The notes beneath the pieces are model-generated. The model was not told the DNA's origin and did no database searches. It saw only the letters and a program-made list of their open reading frames with translations. A stretch of 64,000 nt of DNA from Solanum dulcamara (lineage: Eukaryota; Streptophyta; Magnoliopsida; Solanales; Solanaceae). The stretch covers positions 14,018,949 to 14,082,948 of the forward strand of contig NC_077244.1 of NCBI RefSeq assembly GCF_947179165.1, given 5' to 3'. A program made the position numbers and the translations under genes. This document shows, piece after piece, positions 33,505 through 43,091 of the stretch (its first letter is position 1; the number at the start of each line of letters is the position of its first letter).

Positions 33505-35291
33505 GGGGGAGGTGGGCCCTATTGCCACGTGGCAGCCCCTCCTTCAATGCATGGATACGGTGGCCCAATAGGGGCTGGACACGTGTCCCCCTTAGGGGAT
33601 GACACGTGTCACCTCTTGGGACCAAATATATGTATGTATACTATGAATTTAAATTCATCTTATATCCAAAATCAGCAGCAACAAAGTCAAGAAGAAACCC
33701 TAGAACAAGAGAGAAAAACATGACGGCTTGGGGGAAAAAATAGGTAAGTCCCGATTTCATTCCGTAAATTAATTATACAGTATATACCTCGATGATATGT
33801 AGGTATTATAAGTATAAATCATGGCTTGGTTCAGTCCAAAATTGACAGCAAACAGTCCACACAGTTTCAGCGCGACTAAAGGTTTCCGTGGCGCAATTTT
33901 GGCTAGTTTTGTCTAATTTTGGATAAGGTAAGGCTTGTATTTTAAATTTTGACTTTATGGGGTTTTGATATAGTGTATTATATACCTTATATACTTCTGG
34001 AAGTATAAATAAAGTCGTGGAATGTTCGACGATAGAAACAATCGAAATTGAAGTCGTCGTAGTTAAATTGTAGTCGAAATGAGGCGTTGTGTGTGTGGAG
34101 GCTGCTGCTGGTTGTATAGTGTGTATTTCAGGGAATAAATGTGTCATAAAAGAGGTTGGGTATCTTCTGGTTGTATCCACACGAACCCCCATGCTTCGTA
34201 CGGTTAAAGGTTTCGCAAAATAGAAACTAGAAACCCTATTTTGGATATCGTAATTTCAAGCGAGTCATTCGGAGGTTGTAATGTATAATGTTTCCATGTT
34301 TTATATATATATGATCTGATGGTTATATTTTTGGTTGGATTTAGGTATTAGGGAATTGATTGGGAATTCGGATAGGGCACATTATAGGGGAGGTGCTGTC
34401 TAATTTCCGTTAACGCCTTAACTAGTTAAGGAACTAGTCGAGAAGGCGAGCGAAGGGATGATTTCTATAAATTTTCATGTGTAACTTAAGGTAATTAAAA
34501 GCCTAAGGTTGTTTATACTTTTATTTCTTCCATGTTAAATAGTTTGGAGGACGATGACGTGGACGTGATTAAGGGAAGTTCGGAAGAGGTATGTGAAGCT
34601 CTCTCTTGGCATGTCTTTGGCATAAATATGTAAAGCTATTCTTATTTATTTTGGCATTTCTTAGATATAAGTTATGAATGGTTTGTATATGGATCTTGGG
34701 GATAATTCCATTCGTAAAGCTCTGAGTAAAGTTCATAACTTTTATCCATTTCGTAATGGTAGAACTCCTGTAATAGTTGAGCTATTGCCTCTTTAAGGCT
34801 TTTATAGGATAAAAGGTAATATATGTAGAGCCTATTGACTCGTGTTCACATATAAATTATAAGGCTCTTAAGGTAGTTGAGCTATCACCCTCGAGCGTTC
34901 TATATAGGAAATAGTAACCGAATGTATGGGAAGCACGAACTATAACTCCTATTCATTTCTTAATATCAAAGTTCTTAAAGTAGTTGAGCTGCTACCCTCG
35001 AGTTCCTATATGATGAATACTAATTGAGTGTATGAGCTCCCGTGCCTAAGAACTCTATAATGACAAGTGTCTCTGATTGTATAAGCCGTTTGGTATTACG
35101 TTAATAAAAGACTAGGACTCTTGAGACTCCGTCGATATGGCCCCTAATGGAATTTAGAGGATACTTGAGATGATGATCATTTTGATCCTCAAATGATAGT
35201 CTATGACGATTGTTATACCAAATCTCAGATGATGAGCTAATTGTATAATGGTTCGTCTTTACTCTACTCGTGCATGCTGTTAATATATCAC

Positions 35292-35590
35292 TCACCGTGT
35301 CCCATGAAGGGCTGAGCAAGATAAACTCACCGCATCCCATGAAAGGCCAGGCAGGATAAAGTCACCGTGTCCCATGAAGGGTGGGGCACGGTAAATTCAC
35401 TATGTCCCATGAAGGGCCGTACATGATAAACAATTAAATGATGATTTGCCGCATCCCATGAAGGGCCGAGCATGATATATGATGAAATGATTATTCACCG
35501 CATCCCATGAAGGTTCGAGCATGATATATGATGAAATGATTATTCACCGCATCCCATAAAGGGCCAGGTATGATACACGATAAAATGACA
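35292..35590 (+). repeat. LTR minisatellite, seven units, in D's 3' LTR
   Basis: Same unit family as 28386-28650 (core TCACCGCATCCCATGAAGGG, short and 49-bp forms) with one more unit. Confidence 0.9.
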
Positions 35591-36350
35591 GCTTCACTGA
35601 GTCCCTCACTGAAGGGCCGGATATAGTCTATAGGCATGCATGTGGAAATATAGTGACAAACTTGTAGCACCAAGTCCCACAGTGGGCTAGGTATGGTATG
35701 TAAGGAAGATATACATGCCCTCATGTCATAAGATGCAGGTAAAGATATTTGTTAACTGTTATATTTATTTCCTGCATCCCTACTTCAGTTGTTAGCTTAG
35801 TTATGTGTTGTTATGCTTTATATACTCAGTAGATATATCGTACTGACCTCCCGTTCTCCGGGGGGACTGCGTTTCATGCCCGCAGGTACAGATGTTCATA
35901 TTGGGGATCTTCTAGCTTAGGGTTTCTACTCGGTGATGTTGGGAGAGCTCCACTATTCCAGAGCCTAACTTTTGATACTGGTCATGTAATATGTATACAT
36001 TTGTATATTCAGGGGTACGATAGGGGCCCTATCCCGTCATATGTTGCTGTTACCTATTCCTAGAGGTCTGTAGACATATGGATGTAGGTTGTTTATGAGT
36101 TTGTTTCGACTGTGCCTATACGACATGTTGTAAATGTTTTCAATGTTATGGCAGCCTCGTTGCCTTGCGTGCCTTTTCATGATATGATAAGAATGAAAGA
36201 GGCTACATGTACATGAATAAGTTTTAGACTATTGAGGTATTTGTGTATAGTATCACATCACATACAGTTCAACTTAAGTGTAGCTAGTAGATATGCATAA
36301 AGAGGTCCAGGTTAGACCCCAATTGTGACCTACGGGGTTGGGTCATGACA

Positions 36351-36355
36351 CCTTT
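36351..36355. repeat. Right target-site duplication of element D (CCTTT)
   Basis: Direct copy of 26145-26149, immediately after the GACA end of D. Confidence 0.88.
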
Positions 36356-36597
36356 CATAAGTTTTTGACAAATACATACAAAATTCTCCTCCCAAACTTA
36401 TATTTAAGGAGAGGCAAAATTGGGCAGTAGCCTTACAAAATTGGATAGTACCATTACCTTAGCTTCTGGAAATTTATCCTTTATATGTGTATTTCAAGAA
36501 GATAAACTCTCCTTCAAACTAGAACAAAAGAATAAGAGAATATATTTTAGAAAGTTGGAAAGAGAAATAGGCAGCTTTAGATAAAGGATTCTGCCCT
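36351..36597 (-). repeat. 3' LTR of element C, inverted segment (right of D)
   Basis: Reverse complement of about 17940 down to 17720 of the 5' LTR (for example ACCTTAGCTTCTGGAAATTT at 36457, the reverse of AAATTTCCAGAAGCTAAGGT at 17845). LTR positions 17720-17870 are therefore present twice in the 3' LTR, once direct (about 25435-25582) and once inverted here. Confidence 0.86.
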
Positions 36598-36599
36598 AA

Positions 36600-37182
36600 A
36601 AGAGTAAAAAGGGTGGTCTTTTATTGTGATCATGCATTTACATATTGGTACTTGATTTCATTTGTGCTTTTATTTTACATATGAATAGCCTTACATATTC
36701 TGTACATTTTTTCATACTAATGTCCCTCTTGGAAGATGCTGCGTTCATATTGCAGGCATAGGTACTCCAGCTAGTATACCTCCCAGTAGTAGCACAGGAC
36801 ACTCAACTGCTATTGGTGAGCTCCAAGTAGATTCAGGGTTGTACTGAATCTTTAGTAGATGAATTTGGGTATTTTATAGTAGTAAGGGTATGACAGGGTC
36901 TGTCCTGATCTAGATTACATTTATCTTTCTTATAGAGGCTTTGTAGATTCGTGTATAAAGTGATGTTATGTTTGGTTTCTTAACAGTTGTGGCCTCGATG
37001 GCCAAGTCATGTTCATAAGTTTTGTCCCTATATATGTTGGTCTTTTACTACACATCTTATATATATTTTTCAAGCTTCATGATTTTCATAGTTTTATTCA
37101 TGATATGTACAGATTGTAAGGTGGTTCTCTCGGGTCTTGAAGGCATCGGGTGCCTATCCATCTTAATGGGATTTGAGGCGTG
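36600..37182 (+). repeat. 3' LTR of element C, distal direct segment
   Basis: Colinear with about 18945-19534 of the 5' LTR, from AGAGTAAAAAGGGTGGTC to GAGGCGTGACA. LTR positions 18445-18945 are missing from the 3' copy. Confidence 0.87.
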
Positions 37183-37660
37183 ACATCCTAAAGTCTTCCA
37201 TAATGAAGGCAAGGCTACATAGAGGTAGGGGGTACGGCTTTGGAGGCTTGATCATGTTATTGTGACGATAAGAAGGGGTGCTTGAAAAGCCCCTAGATTA
37301 CATGGTACCTCTCACTTTAGAGCCCTTTGATGTCACTAAGACTAAAAGGATAGACACAACTTATGGGACCACCCTTACTTCGATAAAGAGGGAAAAAAGA
37401 CATAAGTTGATCATTGCCCGTATGCATGGGTTAGAGATGCTCCATCACCAAATCAGATACTAACCATCCACCATAGTAGAACTAAGAGGGTTTGAAAACC
37501 AATATCCTCTCAATGATCATGTAAATGTTGTGCTTGGAATTGGGCCCCAATTCTGCGAGCCTATTTATGATATGATGTCCCCACTGATGAGGAAAAATTA
37601 CGAATCAGGTCAGATATTAATTCTGATTTCGAAGATGAAGAGGTCGCACCGTTGGCTCTT
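37183..37660 (+). pseudogene. Plant transposon-associated ORF of element B, second half
   Basis: It continues the ORF begun at 16182. The first block, MKARLHRGRGYGF (37204-37242), aligns with RVHRGRGFTFRG in the H copy. Later blocks include FENQYPLNDHVNVVLGIGPQ (about 37491-37550), matching VERQYPLNEHAIAFLGLGPE in H. Frames shift at least twice (near 37260 and 37464). The C-terminal end is near 37735, just before a PPT-like motif. Function unknown. Confidence 0.72.
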
Positions 37661-39102
37661 GAGAATTTGGGCAATGCAGAGGGGACCTCACTTTTACTTT
37701 GTGCTGCTATTTGTTTTACTAGGGACTACTATAGTTTTAAGTGTAGGGTGGGGGATTGATGCTTGTTTAAATTATAAATACTCTATCTTGTTTTTGTTTG
37801 TTTTAGGTTCCATGGCATTTTTTTGATTCCTTGGCCATGGATAGTCCCGTTGAACCATACACTTTGTTGTAGTGTCATAGGATTAAGTAAAGTCATAGTT
37901 GAGTAATATTTCCCTATGATGAATGGAAAACGACCATCCTAAGGGTATTCATCATCATTATATAGTGTGTATGTAAGGTGTCTTGCTAGGCTACATGGTT
38001 GTATGATTAGAAAGTGATTTGTGAAAAGTATGAAATAAAATGGAATGATTAGCTCAAAATGTCTAGGCTCTTTTGTTAGAGTCAAAGTATGCATGCTTAA
38101 TATTGAATTCATGTGATTGTTTGGTTGAAATTCATAGTGGTTGCCATTCTTGAATTGGGCATGTGCCATGTGTGTGAGGTTGATTTGATACTCCATGTTT
38201 CTCTTTGATTGCGAGAACTTTCCTGATGTGTGTAAAGAAAAATGAGGAGTTTAGACTTTAGAAAGTGATCTAGGCATTTCTTTGGTAGCCTCATTTTTAT
38301 ACCACTTTAGTATACGCACCTTGATATGAATCCATAGTTACTCCATTTTGACCCTTTGACTTATTTTGTTGGTAGCCTTGTATAAAGTCTATTCCCATTT
38401 TTCAGACCGTGAATTTGATCCAAAGTGCCTAAGAGCTTAGGAAAAAGAAAGTGAAAGAATAGGAAATGTTACAATATTGTACCCCCAAGTGATAGTCATT
38501 GGTACTTGATAGGAAAAATAATCTTGTTATTAGGGAGTTCAAAAATAAAACCTTGATATTTTGAAAAAAAAATAGAGATGAAACGAGAAAAACTCCCTAA
38601 AATGAGTATCCAAAAATAGTACCTACTAGTCCCCTATCTTATATTACAATCCGGAAAGTCCTAAGTGATCCTTAACTCTTAAGCTCCTTAAAGTAGCGAC
38701 GCATTAGACTAAGGGCAAGCCTATGGTTCATCTTGAGTAACATGTAAATTCCTTTGGGAGGGTGATCGAACTTCCTTGTTGATACTCATTATTGTTTAAA
38801 TTGATTATAATTGTGAGTTAATATGGGTAAACTCTTTGTGGTGAGGGTAAATCTTCATTGAAGGAGTGGTAATTTTGCATGATTCTTGACCGAGCAATTA
38901 ACATAAATTTACTGCATTCTAGAGTTAATTTTTGAGGTTAGGTTGTATTGGATTTTTCATTCTTGTGGGAAATTCGAACATGCTTGATGTGAGATGAGAT
39001 TTTTATGCAATTGTTTGTGGCTGAATAGGATTGCCATATGTACAGGTTGTTTTAGTGTTGCATACAGGAGTTTTGAAATTTTTCGAGAAAGACCAATACT
39101 AT
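37661..39102 (+). other. Element B 3' spacer between the ORF and the PPT
   Basis: Non-coding. A PPT-like AAGTGTAGGGTGGGGG occurs at 37739-37754, right after the ORF. The block TTCCATGGCATTTTTTTGAT (37808) followed by CTTGGCCATGGATAGTCCC matches the equivalent spacer of H (rc near 62830-62870). This shows conserved spacer order in two element copies. Confidence 0.7.
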
Positions 39103-39115
39103 AAGTGTGGGGTGG
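39103..39115 (+). other. Polypurine tract of element B
   Basis: AAGTGTGGGGTGG immediately before the 3' LTR start TGATCTTGGG. The H copy has the same tract, with one base different, at the same place. Confidence 0.85.
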
Positions 39116-39300
39116 TGATCTTGGGCATATTTATGCGCCCAATAGCCAACATAATCCATATTTGTAGACTAGTTTGAGAACGAATGCACTAAACGAATGA
39201 CCTAATTTTATTTCATTTTTAGAGTCATTTGTGTGTGTTTAAGCTAATCAATGTGATTAGATACTTTCAAAGCTAAACAAGGAATAATGGACCTTAAAAA
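39116..39300 (+). repeat. 3' LTR of element B, truncated after about 185 bp
   Basis: Matches 9223-9400 from TGATCTTGGGC to GGACCTTAAAAA, then diverges completely. The rest of this LTR is not present, so the right boundary of B is a deletion or rearrangement breakpoint. Confidence 0.82.
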
Positions 39301-39600
39301 GTAATATTTCAATTTGCTAGTTTTTGTCGAATTAAGAAGTCAAGTGAGAGTGATCCCATGTTTCAATTCTTGTAGTTTGAACCCGACCTCTAAAGTTAGG
39401 TATTATTTTTAAAATGATCGCCTATACCCTAAAAATGGGACATAGTTGAGCATTCATCAAAAATAGAACCTTTTTTAGGGATTGGTTAACGATCATCTCT
39501 TGTTTGATTTTTATATTCAAAATTGTGTGCATTTTGTATTCTTTTTTACTTCGTGTTTGGTTTTGTTGTTTGCAAAATAGGGCAATAAGACAAGGGGACG
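39301..39600 (+). other. Unassigned junction sequence
   Basis: About 300 bp between the truncated LTR of B and an Athila-like gag. No primer site or LTR end was recognised, so the upstream part of that gag element is missing. A gag N-terminus may begin near 39570. Confidence 0.5.
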
Positions 39601-40961
39601 ATAATGAGAGTGTGTCTTGCTTTCCCAATGATCTTGATGAAGCACTTATGTAACTGGGTGTGGATGGAGAAATTCGCCTACCACCGGAGGTAGCAAATGT
39701 TGTATTTCTAGTTAGAAGTCCTATACTTTATCTACTACAGATAAGAAGGTTTTTCGAAGGTCAGACCGTAGAAGATAAAAATTGGCACCTCTAAAATTTT
39801 ATTGATGTTTGCTTGCCTTTTATGGTGTGGAACATTAGCCAAGAGTCTGCTATGGTTGTTCCCATTCCCAGTAATTGGTGAATCTACATCATGGTTAGCG
39901 GAATTGCCCCAAGGGTTGATTACTATTAGGATGAATTGAAAGCTGTTTTCTTGAAAGATTTTTCCTATTTTTATGGATATTGAGATTGAAAGCTGTTTTC
40001 TTTGTAGGTCAAACCGTAGAAGATAAAAATTGGCACCTCCAAAATTTTATTGATGTTTGCTTGCCTTTTATGGTGTGGAACATTAGCCAAGAGTATGCTA
40101 TGGTTGTTCTCATTCTCAGTAATCGGTGAAGCTACATCATGGTTAGCGGAATTGCCCCAAGGGTCGATTACTATTAGGATGAATTGAAAGCTGTTTTCTT
40201 GAAAGATTTTTCCTATTTTTATGGATGTTGAGATTGAGGGTTGAGATTTACAACTTTGAAAAATTGTTGGGTGAAGCCATAATGAGGTATGGCTGAGGTT
40301 TAACAAGAAATTGACTGAATGTTTAAACCTTGGGTTTTCAAACCAAGTCTTTCTCCAAATTTTCTAACGCTCATTAAATGAAGTCAACCAAGCGATGATT
40401 AATAACTTGGCGAGAGAATCCTTCATGGGTTTCACTTACCCACAAATATCCATCTCTCTTGATCTCGTGGCAAAGACAAATATGGCTATATGAAAGATAG
40501 GAAAAAGTCTATAGGTGTAGCCAAATCATCAATGACAATGATATGCGAAGGAAAGAGGAGGAGCGAGATGAACAAATAGCCAAACTGATGACCAGTGTGG
40601 AGCTACTCACTAAGCATATGTTGGGAACCAGAACAAAAACATTAATGCCATTAGAACATATGGTGCACCTTTAGTTGAGGAGGAGGTTGCTTATGACTCA
40701 TTTGATAAGGATATTAGATATTTCAAAAATAAAGGATCAGATTCATGATCGAGATACCAATCGATCAATCAAGGTACTTGGCGTCCTCGAGAAAAGAATC
40801 AAGGTTGGAGAGATAGAGATGGTCTTTGGAGGGACGGAGATAGACAATGGCGTGAGAAATATCAAGCGATAGAAGATGATAGGTACAACCATCAGAGTTT
40901 AAATCAATATGTACCTCCCCAAAAAAATGATATTTTCAATTCCCAAGCTAGACCTTAGGCG
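39601..40961 (+). pseudogene. gag: Second Athila/Tat-like gag (fragment, with internal duplication)
   Basis: Capsid blocks, in several frames: a NWHLxNFIDVCLPF block (39780 and 40028), WLAELPQG (39897 and 40143) and KAVFLKDFSYF (39940 and 40190). Downstream, NDNDMRRKEEERDEQIAKL (about 40535) and a W/R-rich tail, RPRENQGWRDRDGLWRDGD (near 40780), are typical of Athila-like gag before the zinc knuckle. It ends at 40961, where the LTR of element E begins. Heavily frameshifted. It is distinct from the gag of element B. Confidence 0.75.
39761..40237 (+). repeat. 248-bp tandem duplication within gag
   Basis: TCAGACCGTAGAAGATAAAA (39761) recurs at 40009 as TCAAACCGTAGAAG, and the following about 225 bp is repeated with few changes. 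Offset 248 bp. The 248-bp length is not a multiple of 3, so it also breaks the frame. Confidence 0.92.
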
Positions 40962-42818
40962 TGACACAGTGAATAGGATCCCAAAATACCTAAACAAAAC
41001 TCTAATCATAAGCATGACTGAAGATAACAAAACAACTAAAAGTTAATACAAATCAGAAGATAAATCTCAACAACAATCTCATCATAGCAATTTCAAAGGA
41101 GAGAAATCTAAGTATAAAGATTGATAAAGCGGAAATTATACTAGTCTGGCAGACTCTACTATATATGTGTGGTATAGGAAAAGCCCTTCCTCACAAAATA
41201 AACTAAAACTAAATGATGTTAAATAAAAGACATCATATGTTGTTATTCCCTCAAACCATGAGGACTCACCGAGTAGAGCAACATAGACAGGATCCAATAC
41301 TAACCGCGAGCTGGATAGGGAGAATCGTGACCTATATTATAAAATAATATAGACAAAAGAAGTACGCAATCAGTATTATGAAATTTGAAATGATCATGAT
41401 AATGCAATGACCAAGCTAAATTATAAGATAATCCTTTAACACATTGTTAGAAAGATAAAACATGGTCAATGTAATATTCATAAGAAAATCACAATCTTAA
41501 CATAACATAAGTGAGTGATACCGTTAACTGACATAAATTATGTGAGCTATAACATGGAGTCTGGTGTCATCTCACCCACATCGAAAAGAGATTGTCCTTC
41601 TTGCCAAGATAAGGACCATTAACATGAGATATTTATGGATCTACTAGCTAGGGCCAATTAAGTCAAATCCAACGAGACACATAGTTTTGAGACCTGGGTA
41701 ATCGCACATAGCATAATCTTTAAAAATGGTATTAATCTTGTAAGATCAAATTCATCACAACATACTTGAAAATCATAAGAATAGCTCTTTTTAAAAAATC
41801 ATGATTTCATAACATGTTCATAAAGACACTTATCTAAGCATCTAAATCATGATAGGCTTGTTCATAGAAATCATGGAAATCCTTCATGAAAGGAATACTT
41901 CATCTTTTGAAGCAACCTTGTTTTCATAAAAATATCATTGATACTTTATCAAAAAACATCCTTATAATCATAGTTCTTCAAATTCATAATGCATGCATAA
42001 TTCTCAAACATAACTCATAATCACAAAATAGGAATAATGGATGGGTTCATGGGAAATTCATCAAAAATGTATAATTAAGATTGAATTATGCATAATAGGA
42101 TCGGTGAGAATGAATAACAATAAAATTGATTGAACCCAATACAAAAATCATCCGAAAATCTAGGGTTAGGAAGAAATCATAACGAGAAATTGAAAATACT
42201 TTGGGTCTCCATGGATGAAATTCTCACATACCTCAATGGAATCCTACCTTGAAATTGAAAGAGAAGACTTGAATCCTAGCTTGGGTGAAGAAGAAGAATT
42301 GTGAGAGAAATCCTTGAGCGAACTTTGGGGGTTTTGAGTGAATAAGAGGGAATGGACAAATTTTGAAGGGTTAGGTAGTTATAGGTCTTAGGAATTAGTC
42401 AAAAAGGACATAACTAAGGCATTAAAAGAATAGAAAATATCTAAAATATCCCTAACATTAAACTGTCAAAGGTGAACTGCAGGCCCGACCTAGGGGTTTT
42501 AGGTCACCCTATAGGTCAGAAAAAAGGCTCATCAAATCATGGTTAAAAATACAGGCTTTTGAAGTTCACCCTACGACCCAACCCTATGGGTCTTAGACCC
42601 CATTCGTCTGTAACACTTTCTATGGCTTGTCCTATGGGCTCGTCGAAAAAAGCTTCTAAGACTTGAAAAATTATCCAAATTTAGGATATCATCTACCAGA
42701 CCTTCTTAGGACCGTTGGTCCTTGGATGGTCCATAGGTAGGTCCGTTTGAACTGGTACTAATAAGGATTTCTGCAACTTTTCCTTCCCAATTAACTTTTC
42801 AACTTTCGAGGTGTTACA
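40962..42818 (-). repeat. 3' LTR of element E (about 1.86 kb)
   Basis: The minus strand starts TGTAACACCTCGAAAG at 42818, directly after the PPT. The far end near 40962 (TGACACAG on plus) is less certain. It contains the reversed CTAGCTAGTGGATC-type block (41640-41660) and the reversed GGTGAGTCCTCAT block (41265) that also occur in A-family LTRs, so it is related but a different subfamily. Confidence 0.78.
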
Positions 42819-42820
42819 AT

Positions 42821-42832
42821 ATCCCCCCCTAG
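42821..42832 (-). other. Polypurine tract of element E
   Basis: The minus strand reads CTAGGGGGGGAT just before the LTR start. 42833-43091 is the 3' UTR, with no features seen. Confidence 0.85.
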
Positions 42833-43091
42833 GAAATATTTATCCTTAAGTGGGACTCAAGATAATATGAATAGAGTAGTAAAAAAGATCTAACAACATA
42901 ACATAAATACAAAACACATCAAAATGCATAAAACCGAGTAATCAACCTTCAAGCTAAAACATTACTTTAAAAAATTAATTTCATGAACATGCATGGATAT
43001 GAAAACATGAGATAACTAAGACACATGAATCTTAAAGAGTGAACATGAGGAACTAATATCTCAAGTTAAAACTGAAGCGGAGGGGAAAATG

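Larger units (their letters stand above)
26150..36350 (+). mobile_element. Element D: large LTR element, no gag/RT seen, 5S-derived insert
   Basis: 10.2 kb with 3.25-kb LTRs (26150-29406 and 33105-36350), TG...CA ends, a tRNA-Met primer site, PPT and a perfect 5-bp target duplication. The 3.7-kb internal region has no recognisable gag, protease, RT or RNase H. It keeps only an eroded integrase and C-terminal tail (32150-32990), plus a 5S-rRNA-like segment (31528-31630). The LTRs look about 90% alike by eye, mostly transitions. The leader after the primer site resembles that of C (GTGTGTTGTGCACCAC), which places it near the chromoviruses. Probably mobilised by proteins from a related element. 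Confidence 0.87.
33105..36350 (+). repeat. 3' LTR of element D (3,246 bp)
   Basis: Colinear with 26150-29406. Its U3 keeps CACGTG G-box cores at about 33465, 33526, 33580 and 33604, where the 5' LTR has CACATG, CATGTG, CACATG and AGGTGT. It has seven minisatellite units against six, a shorter TA tract, and one 9-3-9 palindrome (33484-33504). It ends GGTCATGACA at 36350. Confidence 0.9.
16914..37182 (+). mobile_element. Element C: Tekay-like Ty3/Gypsy chromovirus inside element B
   Basis: 5' LTR 16914-19534, primer site, gag, protease, RT, RNase H and integrase with C-terminal tail to about 24500, then a 3' LTR that starts at 24634 and ends GAGGCGTGACA at 37182. The 3' LTR is rearranged and carries element D. 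Flanks CCTTA (left) and TCCTA (right) resemble an eroded 5-bp target duplication. The two halves of B's extra ORF lie immediately outside, so C inserted into B. If D (10,201 bp) and one CCTTT copy are removed, C is about 10.06 kb. Confidence 0.85.
9223..39300 (+). mobile_element. Element B: Athila/Tat-like Ty3/Gypsy element, split by nested insertions
   Basis: The order is 5' LTR (9223-10589), tRNA-Asp primer site, gag, protease, start of RT, a junction carrying a foreign LTR (13596-14871), spacer, an extra ORF in two halves (16182-16913 and 37183-37660), a second spacer, PPT and the start of the 3' LTR (39116-39300). The two LTR starts share TGATCTTGGGC and about 180 bp of following sequence. 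Element C (16914-37182) separates the ORF halves. Most of pol is missing. The same ORF-spacer-PPT-LTR arrangement is seen in element H, which supports reading these pieces as one element. Confidence 0.78.

Noticed and set aside
33806..34192. A 128-codon minus-strand open frame in D's 3' LTR
   Set aside because: Lies wholly in the LTR. The 5' LTR equivalent is broken at different points and no protein family is recognisable.
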